Assembly (NCBI RefSeq): GCF_003725535.1
Contig: NZ_RJSF01000040.1
Location: forward strand, 649,477 to 713,476
Origin: Nocardioides pocheonensis
GTDB lineage: Bacteria > Actinomycetota > Actinomycetes > Propionibacteriales > Nocardioidaceae
DNA length: 64,000 nucleotides
Direction of reading: 5' to 3'
The notes below the pieces were generated by a model. It had not been told where the DNA came from. It searched no databases and saw only the letters and a program-made list of their open reading frames with translations. This document shows positions 25,001 to 33,822 of the stretch, piece after piece (the first letter of the stretch is position 1; each line of letters begins with the position of its first letter). A program made the position numbers and the translations under genes.

Positions 25001-25690
25001 ATGAAGACGATCGGCCTGCTCGGAGGGATGAGCTGGGAGAGCTCGGCTCTCTACTACCGGCTCATCAACGAGGGCGTCCGTGACCGCGCGGGCGGCTTCC
25101 ACTCCGCGCCCCTGGTGATGAGCTCGGTCGACTTCGCGGTGATCGAGGAGATGCAAGGCCGCGCCGCGTGGGACGAGGCCGGCACGCTGCTCGCTCGAGA
25201 AGCCTCCGCGCTCGAAGGGGCCGGGGCCGAGTGCATCGTGCTGTGCACCAACACGATGCACAAGGTTGCCGACGCGATCACGGCGGCGATCTCGGTGCCG
25301 CTCGTGCACGTCGTCGACGTCACCGCGGAGGCCATCAGCGCCGCGGGCCTGACCACGGTCGCGTTGCTGGGCACCAGGTTCACCATGGAGGAGCCCTTCT
25401 ACGCAGAACGCATGGCGGCGCACGGCATCGAGGTGATGGCCCCTGACGCCGAAGAACGCCGGCTGGTCAACGACGTGATCTACGGCGAGCTCGTGCGCGG
25501 TGTCCTCCGGGACGAATCCCGAACGGCGTACCGGACGGTCATCGCGAACCTCGTCGATCGCGGCGCCCAGGGCGTCATCCTCGGCTGCACCGAGATCGAG
25601 CTCCTCGTCGGCCCCGCCGACTCCCCGGTGCCGTGCTTCCCGACGACCCGCCTCCACGCAGCCGCAGCCGTCGACTTCGCGCTCTCCTGA
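25001..25690 (+). CDS. Aspartate/glutamate racemase family protein
   Basis: A 229-residue cofactor-independent racemase of the Asp/Glu racemase superfamily. It opens KTIGLLGGMSWESSALYYRLIN, the usual start of the YgeA/amino-acid racemase group. The two catalytic cysteines are in VLCTNTMHK (about residue 83) and GCTEIELL (about residue 192), so both acid/base residues for two-step proton transfer are present. The substrate, aspartate, glutamate or a broader set, cannot be told. Start at ATG 25001. It is followed 64 bp later by an MDR oxidoreductase and may share its transcript; no cluster dyad precedes it. Confidence 0.9.
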   Translation: MKTIGLLGGMSWESSALYYRLINEGVRDRAGGFHSAPLVMSSVDFAVIEEMQGRAAWDEAGTLLAREASALEGAGAECIVLCTNTMHKVADAITAAISVPLVHVVDVTAEAISAAGLTTVALLGTRFTMEEPFYAERMAAHGIEVMAPDAEERRLVNDVIYGELVRGVLRDESRTAYRTVIANLVDRGAQGVILGCTEIELLVGPADSPVPCFPTTRLHAAAAVDFALS

Positions 25691-25754
25691 CTCCGCACGC
25701 GCCTGCCACCACAGCGACACACCACCACTCCACTTCGACAGAACGGAAACCACC

Positions 25755-26744
25755 ATGAATGCTCCAAGCTCGAACACGATGCGCGCCATCACCCAGAGCC
25801 GGTACGGCGACGCGGACGTGCTGGATCTCGCGAAGATCCCCGTGCCCTCGATCGCATCCGACGAGGTCCTCGTGAAGGTGCACGCGGCGGGCCTCGACCG
25901 CGGTACCGAGCACCTCCTGACCGGGAAGCCCTATGCGATGCGGCTGGCGGTCGGACTGCGTCGGCCCAAGCAGCCGGTGCCCGGGCGTGACGTGGCGGGG
26001 ACCGTCGCTGCGGTCGGCTCGTCCGTCACGCGCTTCGCGGTCGGCGACGAGGTCTACGGCGTCGCTCCGGGCTCCTTCGCTGAGTTCGCGGTGGGCAAGG
26101 AGCGCAAGCTCGCGCACAAGCCGGCGAACCTCTCCTTCGCCGAAGCCGCCGTCGTGCCCGTCTCCGCGGGCACCGCGTTGCGAGCGGTCGAGCACGTCGG
26201 CCACCTCGAGGCCCTCCAGTCCGTCCTGGTGCTCGGGGCGTCCGGCGGCGTCGGGAGCTATGCGGTGCAGATAGCGAAGGCGATCGGTGCCGAGGTGACC
26301 GGAGCGTCCAGCACGTCCAAGCGCGACTTCGTCCGGTCCCTCGGGGCGGACCACGTCATCGACTACACCCAGCAGGACTTCGCCGACGGCTCACGCCGGT
26401 ACGACCTCATCCTCGACATCGCCGGCAACCCGTCCCTGACCCGCCTCCGCCGGGCCCTCACGCCCCGGGGCACGGCCGTGTTCGTCGGAGGTGAGAACGC
26501 CGGGAGCCTGCTGGGCATGGGCAGGCAGGTGCGTGGCGTCCTCGTCTCACCGTTCCTGCGCCAGCGCCTCGTCCTGCTCCCGACGCGGGAGTCGGCGGAG
26601 GACTATGACCGGCTCACCGAGCTGATCGAGGCCGGGAAGGTCACGCCGAGGCTGGATGACACCTATCCGCTCGAGGACGCCGCTGAAGCCGTACGGCGAC
26701 TCGAGCGAGGTGAGATCCAGGGCAAGGTCGCCATCACGGTGTAG
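25755..26744 (+). CDS. NAD(P)-dependent MDR oxidoreductase (quinone reductase-like)
   Basis: A 329-residue medium-chain dehydrogenase/reductase. GroES-like half: MRAITQSRYGDADVLDL, then VKVHAAGLDRGTEHLLTG and PGRDVAGTVAAVGSSVTRFAVGDEVYG. Rossmann half: SVLVLGASGGVGSYAVQIAKAIGAEV, an AxxGxxG nucleotide-binding loop typical of NADPH-dependent quinone or enone reductases. The catalytic zinc Cys/His set is absent, which favours the zinc-independent QOR group. Start at ATG 25755 with GGAAAC upstream. Its 3' end overlaps the convergent MMPL gene by 11 bp. Confidence 0.88.
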   Translation: MNAPSSNTMRAITQSRYGDADVLDLAKIPVPSIASDEVLVKVHAAGLDRGTEHLLTGKPYAMRLAVGLRRPKQPVPGRDVAGTVAAVGSSVTRFAVGDEVYGVAPGSFAEFAVGKERKLAHKPANLSFAEAAVVPVSAGTALRAVEHVGHLEALQSVLVLGASGGVGSYAVQIAKAIGAEVTGASSTSKRDFVRSLGADHVIDYTQQDFADGSRRYDLILDIAGNPSLTRLRRALTPRGTAVFVGGENAGSLLGMGRQVRGVLVSPFLRQRLVLLPTRESAEDYDRLTELIEAGKVTPRLDDTYPLEDAAEAVRRLERGEIQGKVAITV

Positions 26745-28935
26745 CCACCGGCACCGGTTCCAGATCCACGTGATACAGGGAGTCCAGCTCGTCGGTGCTG
26801 AGGTCGTGCCCCTCTGCCCGGACCTGGGGGAGGAGACCGTCGAGCCAGCCTGGTAGCCACCAGTTGCGGTCACCGAGGAGCTCCATGGTGGCCGGCACGA
26901 GCACCATCCTGACGATGGTGGCGTCCACCAGAACGGCAGCGGCCAGGCCGATGCCGAACATCTTCCCGAACACGTCCTGGCCGAGGACGAAGGAGAGGAA
27001 GACGGTGACCATGACCGCTGCCCCGGCAGTGATCACCCGGGCCGACTTCGCGAGCCCATCGGCCACCGCTACTGCGTTGTCTCCCGTCTTGTCGTACTCC
27101 TCCTTGATCCGCGAGATCAGGAAGACCTCGTAGTCCATGGACAGGCCGAAGAGGATCGCGAAGATGCCGATCGGAATGAGGATCGGGACCGGGGTGCGCT
27201 CCGGGATGCCGACGAGGTCACCGATGCGTCCGCCGCTGACCGCAAGGGTGAGGATGCCGAAGGCGGCCGCGCTGGCGAGGAGGTTCATGATCACTGCCTT
27301 CAGCGGGACCACGACGGACCGGAAGACCAGCATCAGGAGCAGGAACGCTGCGAGGAGTATGCCGGCGAGGAAGAGCGGCATCCGATCGGCGACACCCCGA
27401 GTGATGTCGAGGTTGACCGCGGTTGCTCCGCCCACGTGCACCCTGAGGTTCGTGCCCGCGATGGCTCGGGGGACAGCGGTGTCCCTGAGGGTGTCCACCA
27501 GGTTCTCGGTGACCTGGGCCTGGGGCGCCGTGGAGGCGACCAGGTCGATGACGCCGGTGTCGCCCCGCTCGTTGAACGACACGGGCGAGACCTGCGTGAC
27601 GCCCTCCACCTCTGCCAGGCGGTCCCTCAACACACTCGCGGCACCGACGAGGTCATCACCGGAACCACCCTGCACGGTGACGAGCAAGGGCGCAGAGAAC
27701 CCTGGTCCGAAGCCCGCGGCCAGCAAGCCGAAGGCGCGATGCGTCGTGTAGCCGGCCGGGTCGTTCTGAGCATCCGGGAAGCCGAATCGGATACCGAGGA
27801 ACGGCGCCGCCAGGGCGAGCAGGACGACGAGGCTTCCGCCGGCGGCGACCAGAGCACGGCGTTGGATGAAGCGGCTCCAGCGGTACCAGCGGGAACTGCC
27901 GTACTCCGTCGCGCGCTTGCCCATGCGCGGGACGTGCAGCCGCTCGATGTTGCGGCCCGCGAAGCCGAGCATCGCCGGCAGCAGCGTGAGGGCGGCAGCC
28001 ATCGTGATCAGGACGGCCAAGGACACCGTGAACGCGAATCCGTTGAGGGCTCGCTGGCCGACCAGCATGATCCCGAGTATCGAGATGATCACGACCGACC
28101 CCGCGACGACGACGGAGCGACCGGCAGTGGCGATCGCGTTGAGCGATGCGATTCGCGGCTCCAGGCCCTCGGCCAGACCGCCGCGGAAGCGGGTGACGAT
28201 CAGCAGCGCGTAGTCGATGCCCACGCCCAGGCCGACCATCGCGGCGGTCGGGGGTGCCCAGTCGGGCACGTCGACGACGCGCATCAGGAGCTGGCCCAGC
28301 ATGAGCGCACTCCCGAGACCGAAGAGTGCGGTGATCAAAGGAAGTCCCATGGCCACCGCCGAGCCGAAGACGAGCAGAAGGATGATCGCTGCTGCGAGCA
28401 AGCCGATTCCCTCGGTTCCCAGCGGTGCGCTCTGCGACAGCTTGGCGACGTCGCCGCCGACCTCGATCTGCAGCGACCTGTCGCCGGCGGCCAGCACCGG
28501 GAGGACCAGGTCCTTGGCTTCCTGGACGGTGAATTCCGAGTGTGTCCTGTCGAGAGCCACCTGGGCGTAGGCCGTCGTACCGTCGGCCGAGACCTGTCCG
28601 GCCCCTTGCGGTGTGTAGGGGCTGAGGACGCCGACCACGTGGTCCGCGCCGGCGAGATCGGCGTAGACCTTCTCGGCACGTGCTCGTACGCCGGGAGCGG
28701 AGATGCCACCGTCGGAGTGGACGACCACCTGGAGCGTGTCGCCCGACCTCACGGGAAAGCTGCCTCCCAGCGCGTCCGCCGCAGCTTTCGACTCAGATCC
28801 ATGTTGCAGGTAGTCCTGCTTCGCTGCACCGCCGAAGGCCCCGGCGAGGGCGACAGATCCGAGCAGGGCGACGACCCAGAGACCCAGGACCCAGCGGCGG
28901 TGGCGGTAGCAGAGGTCGGAAAGGCGAACCAACAT
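26734..28935 (-). CDS. MMPL/RND-family transporter
   Basis: A 733-residue RND-superfamily exporter with 11-12 membrane helices in two halves. The start, MLVRLSDLCYRHRRWVLGLWV, is the usual MMPL beginning. The proton-relay helices carry GVGIDYALLIVTRFR in the first half and GLSMDYEVFLISRIKEEYD in the second, both with the conserved Asp-Tyr pair. Large loops after helices 1 and 7 would form the periplasmic-side porter domain. MMPL proteins export lipids or hydrophobic compounds; substrate unknown here. Start at ATG 28935 is preceded by GGGAG. Two TTCCCGGGAA palindromes lie upstream. It overlaps the MDR gene tail to tail. Confidence 0.93.
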   Translation of the reverse strand: MLVRLSDLCYRHRRWVLGLWVVALLGSVALAGAFGGAAKQDYLQHGSESKAAADALGGSFPVRSGDTLQVVVHSDGGISAPGVRARAEKVYADLAGADHVVGVLSPYTPQGAGQVSADGTTAYAQVALDRTHSEFTVQEAKDLVLPVLAAGDRSLQIEVGGDVAKLSQSAPLGTEGIGLLAAAIILLLVFGSAVAMGLPLITALFGLGSALMLGQLLMRVVDVPDWAPPTAAMVGLGVGIDYALLIVTRFRGGLAEGLEPRIASLNAIATAGRSVVVAGSVVIISILGIMLVGQRALNGFAFTVSLAVLITMAAALTLLPAMLGFAGRNIERLHVPRMGKRATEYGSSRWYRWSRFIQRRALVAAGGSLVVLLALAAPFLGIRFGFPDAQNDPAGYTTHRAFGLLAAGFGPGFSAPLLVTVQGGSGDDLVGAASVLRDRLAEVEGVTQVSPVSFNERGDTGVIDLVASTAPQAQVTENLVDTLRDTAVPRAIAGTNLRVHVGGATAVNLDITRGVADRMPLFLAGILLAAFLLLMLVFRSVVVPLKAVIMNLLASAAAFGILTLAVSGGRIGDLVGIPERTPVPILIPIGIFAILFGLSMDYEVFLISRIKEEYDKTGDNAVAVADGLAKSARVITAGAAVMVTVFLSFVLGQDVFGKMFGIGLAAAVLVDATIVRMVLVPATMELLGDRNWWLPGWLDGLLPQVRAEGHDLSTDELDSLYHVDLEPVPVATP

Positions 28936-29373
28936 GAGAGCAACTCCCTGACAGAGGCGCAGGCGTGCATTCGGCTCGCGGGGGGCGAGCTGCTCAACGC
29001 GAGGCGCTGCCTCGACCAAGCGAGGACTTCCCGGGAAGCGGCAGGGTCGGGGCCGCTGGCACCACCGACTGTGCTCGCACGTCCTGAGGATTACCAGCAA
29101 CGTTCCCATTCCCGGGAAATCGTCTAGTCAATCCGGCTGTCCTGCGACGTGCTCGGGCGGCGAGCAGGCGTCACGAGAGGCTCTGGCGTACGGACTGGAC
29201 CCGCGGCAGTCGTCGCCGCCAATCAGCGAAGACTCCCATCTTCTTCGTCGACCAGTCGGAGGCACTGCCGGTGCCGGCCGTCAGAACGACCAAGCTGCCT
29301 CTGCACATCGAGGGTCGTTGTCGTGGGCTTCTCGAGGGTGGTGGTGAATGGTTGAACGCCTCGTGTCGCGCGG
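28936..29373. promoter_or_regulatory. MMPL upstream region with two TTCCCGGGAA palindromes
   Basis: No gene in this 438-bp gap. CTTCCCGGGAAG at 29027-29038 is a perfect 12-bp palindrome, and TTCCCGGGAA at 29109-29118 is a perfect 10-bp one, 81 bp apart centre to centre. Both lie upstream of the leftward MMPL gene (92 and 174 bp from its start). They look like sites for a dimeric repressor such as a TetR or MarR family protein, none of which is encoded next to them. Confidence 0.5.
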
Positions 29374-30282
29374 TCAGCGGATGTCGGTGTGCTCGGCGAT
29401 CGCGTCGATCAAGTGGGGCCACAACGCCGCCGGTCGGTCGTGCCCCATGTCCTCGACGAGGAGCAGCCGGGCGCCGGGCACCAGCTCGGCGGTGCGCCGT
29501 CCGCCGCTGGGGTCGATGAGGGTGTCATCGAGGCCGTGGATGACCAGGGTCGGGACGTTGAGGGCCTTGAGTGCGTCAGCGCGGGAGCCGTCGAGGATCA
29601 TCGCAGCCAGTTGCCGGGGTACGCCGGCCGGGTAGTACGCGCGGTCGTGGCTGGCCGCCGCCAGCGCGCGCAGCTGTGCCGCGTCACCGTAACGACGCGA
29701 GGCCCACACCAGCTCGCGTTCTGCTGCGGCCATGTATCCGTCCCGGTCTGCCGGTCGTGGTGAGAACAGCACCTGCTGCGCCTCGGGCGTGGATTGCCCA
29801 TACTCCTGCTCACCGGTCGACGACATCATCGACGTCAATGACAGCACCCGGTCGGGGAACTCGATCGCCATCTTCTGGGCGATCATCCCGCCCATCGAGG
29901 ATCCGACCACGTGAGCCCGCGCGATGCCGAGCTTCGTCAGGAGGTCTACGCCGTCACGAGCCATGTCTAGCAGCGAGTACGGCGCCATCGCGAGGGCCTG
30001 GTCGAACTCGCCGGACGTCACGGCGGTGATGAAGTCGCCGAGGTGGACCGGGTGCTCGTCCAGCTTCGTGGACAGGCCGCAGTCGCGGTTGTCGTAGCGG
30101 ATCACGTAGCGGCCGCGGGCCGCGAGCATGCGGCAGAAGTCGGCGTCCCAGCCGATCAGTTGCGTGCCGAAGCCCATCACCAGCAGGACGGCGGGGTGGG
30201 ACGGATCTCCGAACGTCTCGTGCTCGATCCTGATGGTCCCGCTGTGCGTGGCGTTCTGGTGAACGTCTCCTTGAGGCGCCAT
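29374..30282 (-). CDS. Alpha/beta hydrolase
   Basis: A 302-residue cytoplasmic hydrolase. After IEHETFGDPSHPAVLLVMGFGTQ (oxyanion region) come YDNRDCGLSTKL, the nucleophile elbow VGSSMGGMIAQ, the acid in LVIHGLDDTLIDP and the catalytic His in VEDMGHDRP. Close relatives are annotated as esterases or haloalkane/proline-peptidase-like hydrolases; substrate unknown. Start at ATG 30282 with GAGGGA upstream. It is divergent from a PadR regulator, and GACATGTC, the half-operator seen in the shared promoter region, also overlaps its ribosome-binding site (30283-30290), so it is the likely PadR target. Confidence 0.9.
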   Translation of the reverse strand: MAPQGDVHQNATHSGTIRIEHETFGDPSHPAVLLVMGFGTQLIGWDADFCRMLAARGRYVIRYDNRDCGLSTKLDEHPVHLGDFITAVTSGEFDQALAMAPYSLLDMARDGVDLLTKLGIARAHVVGSSMGGMIAQKMAIEFPDRVLSLTSMMSSTGEQEYGQSTPEAQQVLFSPRPADRDGYMAAAERELVWASRRYGDAAQLRALAAASHDRAYYPAGVPRQLAAMILDGSRADALKALNVPTLVIHGLDDTLIDPSGGRRTAELVPGARLLLVEDMGHDRPAALWPHLIDAIAEHTDIR

Positions 30283-30371
30283 GACATGTCCCTCTCGTCG
30301 CGTGGTCAGGGTCGGTGCTGAACCGGCGCCGCGATGGGGCAGTGCGGCACAACCACATGACACTAGAATAT

Positions 30372-30404
30372 ATGTCGAAAATGACATGTCAAGACGTACA
30401 TGTC
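30372..30404. promoter_or_regulatory. PadR-type operator in divergent promoter
   Basis: ATGTCGAAAATGACAT (30372-30387) fits the PadR consensus ATGT-N8-ACAT exactly. Overlapping GACATGTC (30383-30390) and a further ACATGTC (30398-30404) add sites. A candidate -35 TGTCAA (30387-30392) and -10 TAGAGT (30410-30415), 17 bp apart, overlap them. The same GACATGTC recurs at 30283-30290 beside the hydrolase start, 100 bp away. Confidence 0.75.
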
Positions 30405-30421
30405 TCAGATAGAGTGTGCGC

Positions 30422-30931
30422 ATGTCTTTGCGCTATGCGGTGCTCGGCCTGCTCGCCCGCCGTCCCTCCACCGGCTACGAGCTGACCCAGACGTTCGACC
30501 GATCTCTTCGGTCCTCGTGGCACGCCCGACACAGTCAGATCTATCCCGAGCTCGCCAAGCTCGAGGCTGCGGCGCTGGTCGAGGTGGTCGGGCTTGGAGC
30601 GCGCCGCAGCAAGACCTACGCGGTCACGGCCGCTGGACGCGCCGAGCTGCGACGCTGGCTGGTGGAGGTTGAGCCTGACCGGTCCCAGCGCAGCGAGAGT
30701 GGCCTCCGCCTCTTCCTCACCCCCCTGCTGGACCCGGACGACAGGCAGGCGACCTACGAGCGCGACCTCGCGCACGTCGAACTAGAGCTGGCCGCCCTCG
30801 GAGAAGTCCAAGCCGGGATGCAGAACGCGCCCGAACCGGAAGCGTTCGCTCCGCAGGTCGAGCTCGGCATTCGGATGAACACCGTGCTTCGGGACTGGCT
30901 GCGCGAGCAGATCAAGGCGTCCGCCACCTAG
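30422..30931 (+). CDS. PadR-family transcriptional regulator
   Basis: A 169-residue repressor. It begins MSLRYAVLGLLARRPSTGYELTQTF, the standard PadR winged-helix start, followed by HSQIYPELAKLEAAALVEV (recognition helix region) and RRSKTYAVTAAGRAELRRWL; the C-terminal helical part handles dimer formation and ligand binding. The ATG at 30422 lies only 6 nt after the -10 TAGAGT, without a ribosome-binding site, so the mRNA is probably leaderless. Operator matches cover both its own promoter and the start of the divergent hydrolase, as expected for autoregulated PadR pairs. Confidence 0.93.
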   Translation: MSLRYAVLGLLARRPSTGYELTQTFDRSLRSSWHARHSQIYPELAKLEAAALVEVVGLGARRSKTYAVTAAGRAELRRWLVEVEPDRSQRSESGLRLFLTPLLDPDDRQATYERDLAHVELELAALGEVQAGMQNAPEPEAFAPQVELGIRMNTVLRDWLREQIKASAT

Positions 30932-31142
30932 CCTGGCGCGCCCGATCCCTCCGAGGCGGCCCAGGAGCAACGCACCTGGGTCCCATCACACCCCCTCGAG
31001 CTCGCACCACTGGGCGCAGGCATGTGGGACCCGCTCCTGCTCCCGGGACGGCGCCCGCACCGTCGACCTCGATGCGAAGCCGGCCGGCATAACGTGAATC
31101 CATCCCGCCCGCGCGGGCGGCCCACAGGAGGAGGACCGCACC

Positions 31143-31490
31143 ATGACGACGAGGACCTACCGGGTGCAGGCGACTGGTCAGTTCGCCCGCCTGACGCCGG
31201 CCGTCAGAGGGCAGCTTCGAGAGGAGCAGGGCGCGCATGACCTGTTCCTTGCGGCCTTCACGCCCGAGGGAACGTTCACCTACGCGCCCACGCTGACACG
31301 TTTCACCCTGCGGTACCTCCTCGAGGTCGCGGAGGACTCGGCCGCGGAAGCCGACGAGGCTGCCAGCGTGGAAGGCGAGCTGATGGCCGCCCAGTACCTC
31401 GAGTCTCGGGGCATCACCCACAAGCCGTTGACTGTGACGGTCGTCTGCATGGATGACGTCAAGGTCAGGCGCCGGGCCCCCAGGCCATGA
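31143..31490 (+). CDS. DUF6204 family protein
   Basis: A 115-residue protein that fits DUF6204: TRTYRVQATGQFARLTPAVRGQL at the start, then AxHDLFLAAFTPEGTFTYAPTLTRFTLRYLLEV and a final EGELMAAQYLESRGITHKPLTV segment. It is probably a small alpha/beta protein; no activity is known for the family. Start at ATG 31143 with AGGAGGA upstream. It stands alone between the PadR gene and the glnA terminator; an odd frame on the opposite strand overlaps its last 26 bp. Confidence 0.77.
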   Translation: MTTRTYRVQATGQFARLTPAVRGQLREEQGAHDLFLAAFTPEGTFTYAPTLTRFTLRYLLEVAEDSAAEADEAASVEGELMAAQYLESRGITHKPLTVTVVCMDDVKVRRRAPRP

Positions 31491-31615
31491 GCAGGAGCTG
31501 CGTTTCCGCGCAGAAGCCGCGCAGGTGACCCATGGCCGCGGTGTCGCCCTCGAGGGAAGAAAGCCGCCGCGACGTGGTCGATGTCCCAGATCGGGACCTG
31601 CAGGTCAGTACTCAT
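31465..31615 (-). pseudogene. Possible frameshifted small ORF
   Basis: From ATG 31615 the minus strand encodes MSTDLQVPIWDIDHVAAAFFP; a +1 shift after this point continues as EGDTAAMGHLRGFCAETQLL and a short end at TGA 31465. Together they would make about 49 residues of ordinary composition, while the unshifted frame becomes Arg-rich. This suggests a small gene broken by one extra base or a sequencing error. I recognise no family. Confidence 0.25.
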
Positions 31616-31702
31616 GACCGGGGCCGGTCCCGGGTCCTGCAACGGCCGCACTCGCACACACGGCCCCGTCAGCGCGCCTCTGGCATGGATGACCGGAACG
31701 CG

Positions 31703-31749
31703 AGAACCCCCGCCCGGGCGTCCCGGGGGGAACGCTCGACGGGGGTTCT
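31703..31749 (-). terminator. glnA terminator
   Basis: AGAACCCCC (31703-31711) pairs with GGGGGTTCT (31741-31749), with a second GC-rich hairpin inside. It starts about 38 nt after the glnA stop codon. Confidence 0.75.
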
Positions 31750-31787
31750 GCGTCTTCGCAGGTCAGGGGTGGTGGCGCCCCTTCGGC

Positions 31788-33206
31788 TCAGATGTCGTAG
31801 TAGAGCTCGAACTCGTGCGGGTGCGGGCGCAGCTGCACGGGCAGGATCTCGTTGGTGCGCTTGTAGTCGATCCAGGTCTCGATCAGGTCGGGCGTGAAGA
31901 CGTTGCCGACCGTCAGGAAGTCGTGGTCGCGCTCGAGGTTGTCGAGCACCGAGCCCAGCGAGGTGGGCACCTGGGCGATCTCGGCCATCTCGGCCGGCGG
32001 CAGCTCGTAGATGTCCTTGTCGACCGGGGCGGCCGGCTCGATCTTGTTCTTGATGCCGTCGATGCCGGCCAGCAGCAGCGCGGAGAACGCCAGGTACGGG
32101 TTGGCCGACGGGTCGGGGCAGCGGAACTCGATGCGCTTGGCCTTCGGGTTCGCACCGGTGATCGGGATGCGCACGCAGGCCGACCGGTTGCGCTGGCTGT
32201 AGACCAGGCTGATCGGGGCCTCGAAGCCCGGCACCAGGCGGTGGTAGGAGTTCACCGTCGGGTTGGTGAACGCCAGCAGCGACGGCGCGTGCTTGAGGAT
32301 GCCGCCGATGTAGTAGCGCGCGGTGTCGGAGAGGCCGGCGTACCCGGTCTCGTCGTAGAACAGCGGCTCGCCGTTGTTCCAGATCGACTGGTGGCAGTGC
32401 ATGCCCGAGCCGTTGTCGCCGAAGATCGGCTTCGGCATGAAGGTCGCGGTCTTGCCGTTGCGCCAGGCGACGTTCTTGACCAGGTACTTGAACTTCATGA
32501 CGTCGTCGGCGGCCTGCAGCAGCTCGGCGAATCGGTAGTTGATCTCGGCCTGGCCGGCGGTGCCGACCTCGTGGTGGGCGCGCTCGACGTGCAGCCCGGC
32601 CTTCTCCATCTCGAGGACCATCTCGTCGCGCAGCTCACCGAAGTGGTCGTACGGCGCGACCGGGAAGTACCCACCCTTGTAGCGGACCTTGTAGCCGCGG
32701 TTGTTCTCGCTCGAGCCGGTGTTCCAGGCGCCGGCCTCGGAGTCGATGTGGTAGAAGCCCTCGTTGACCTTGGTCTCGAAGCGCACCGAGTCGAACACGT
32801 AGAACTCCGCCTCGGGGGCGAAGTACGCCGTGTCACCGATGCCGGTGCTCGCGAGGTAGGCCATCGCCTTGCGGGCGATGTTGCGCGGGTCCCGCGAGTA
32901 GGCCTCACCGGTGATCGGGTCGTGGATGAAGAAGTTCACGACCAGCGTCTTCGCGGTGCGGAAGGGGTCGATGTAGGCGGTGGTCGGGTCCGGGAACAGC
33001 GACATGTCGGACTCGTGGATGGCCTGGAAGCCGCGGATCGAGGAGCCGTCGAAGGCCAGACCGTCGTCGAAGACCGACTGGTCGAAGGACGAGACCGGCA
33101 CGGTGAAGTGCTGCATCACACCGGGGAGATCGCAGAAACGGACGTCGACCATCTCGACGCCCTCGTCCTTGATGTACTTCAGAAGCTCGTCGCTGTTCTG
33201 GAACAT
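31788..33206 (-). CDS. glnA: Glutamine synthetase type I
   Basis: A 472-residue GSI-beta enzyme making glutamine from glutamate, ammonia and ATP; it forms a dodecamer in the cytoplasm. Motifs: [25 protein letters not shown], the metal-site segment [11 protein letters not shown], the [13 protein letters not shown]-site region, and [15 protein letters not shown]. The KDIYELPP segment near residue 400 carries the tyrosine that GlnE adenylylates, so activity is likely controlled post-translationally. A GlnR-type box lies about 110-130 bp upstream. It equals M. tuberculosis GlnA1 in position as well as sequence, next to RDD, DUF4191 and lipA genes. The ATG at 33206 has AGGAGG upstream. Confidence 0.98.
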   Translation of the reverse strand: MFQNSDELLKYIKDEGVEMVDVRFCDLPGVMQHFTVPVSSFDQSVFDDGLAFDGSSIRGFQAIHESDMSLFPDPTTAYIDPFRTAKTLVVNFFIHDPITGEAYSRDPRNIARKAMAYLASTGIGDTAYFAPEAEFYVFDSVRFETKVNEGFYHIDSEAGAWNTGSSENNRGYKVRYKGGYFPVAPYDHFGELRDEMVLEMEKAGLHVERAHHEVGTAGQAEINYRFAELLQAADDVMKFKYLVKNVAWRNGKTATFMPKPIFGDNGSGMHCHQSIWNNGEPLFYDETGYAGLSDTARYYIGGILKHAPSLLAFTNPTVNSYHRLVPGFEAPISLVYSQRNRSACVRIPITGANPKAKRIEFRCPDPSANPYLAFSALLLAGIDGIKNKIEPAAPVDKDIYELPPAEMAEIAQVPTSLGSVLDNLERDHDFLTVGNVFTPDLIETWIDYKRTNEILPVQLRPHPHEFELYYDI

Positions 33207-33303
33207 TCGTCCTCCTTGGTCGCGTCAGGGCGACCTGGATCAAGGGTGGTGAGGATGTACGACGCGACGATGCATCGCACCGGAGGCAACGTACGTCGAG
33301 CCG

Positions 33304-33341
33304 ATTAATCGACCGTATCCGGTTTGTTTCGGGCATGTAAC
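33304..33341 (-). promoter_or_regulatory. GlnR box upstream of glnA
   Basis: Read on the minus strand: GTTAC-N6-GAAAC (33341-33326), then N6 and GATAC (33319-33315), then N6 and a weak TTAAT (33308-33304). GTnAC-n6-GAAAC in 11-bp steps is the GlnR consensus of actinobacteria. Three of four half-sites fit. It lies about 100-135 bp upstream of the glnA ATG, also 39 bp before the divergent RDD gene. Confidence 0.75.
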
Positions 33342-33379
33342 ACGGCCCACTCTGCGGACGTCGATAAGGTCGCCCCACG

Positions 33380-33751
33380 ATGTCGAACCCGCCCGCTCTC
33401 GTGCCCGCCTCGTGGTCGCGCCGCATCGCGGCCCTGTTCGTCGACTGGCTGGCCTGCTACGGGTTCGCGTTCTTCATCCTGCGCGACGTCCAGCACCCGG
33501 CCTTCGCCACGCTGACCACGCTCACCTTCCTCGTCGAGTCGGCCGTCGGGGTGGCGCTGAGCGGCGCCTCGTTCGGCCAGATGCTCCTACGGATCCGGGT
33601 CCACCGCGTCGACGGCCGCCCGCTCAGCCTGCTGCGCGCCCTCCAGCGCCAGCTGCTGGTCTGCCTGGTGATCCCGCCCCTGGTCTTCCGCGAGGACGGC
33701 CGGGGGCTGCACGACCTGTGGACCGCGTCCGGCGCCTACGAGGTGCGCTGA
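33380..33751 (+). CDS. RDD-family membrane protein
   Basis: A 123-residue RDD protein with two to three membrane helices. SWSRRIAALFVDWLACYGFAFFI carries the defining Arg and Asp-Asp-like pair (R...D), and SFGQMLLRIRVHRVDG is the typical second half, with GRGLHDLWTASGAY at the end. RDD proteins may transport or bind small molecules; no activity is known here. TAAGGT lies 9 nt before ATG 33380 and there is no clear ribosome-binding site, so a leaderless start is possible. The gene takes the place of Rv2219A beside glnA1 in M. tuberculosis. Confidence 0.86.
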   Translation: MSNPPALVPASWSRRIAALFVDWLACYGFAFFILRDVQHPAFATLTTLTFLVESAVGVALSGASFGQMLLRIRVHRVDGRPLSLLRALQRQLLVCLVIPPLVFREDGRGLHDLWTASGAYEVR

Positions 33752-33822
33752 CCCGGCGTACGCCGTGGCACCGTCTTCTACGCTTGCCACACATCACCGA
33801 TCCGGCTCCCCACGGAGGTCCC

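Noticed and set aside
27436-29127. A 563-codon open frame on the plus strand
   Set aside because: Antisense to the MMPL gene; Arg/Glu/Gly-rich composition and no recognisable domain.
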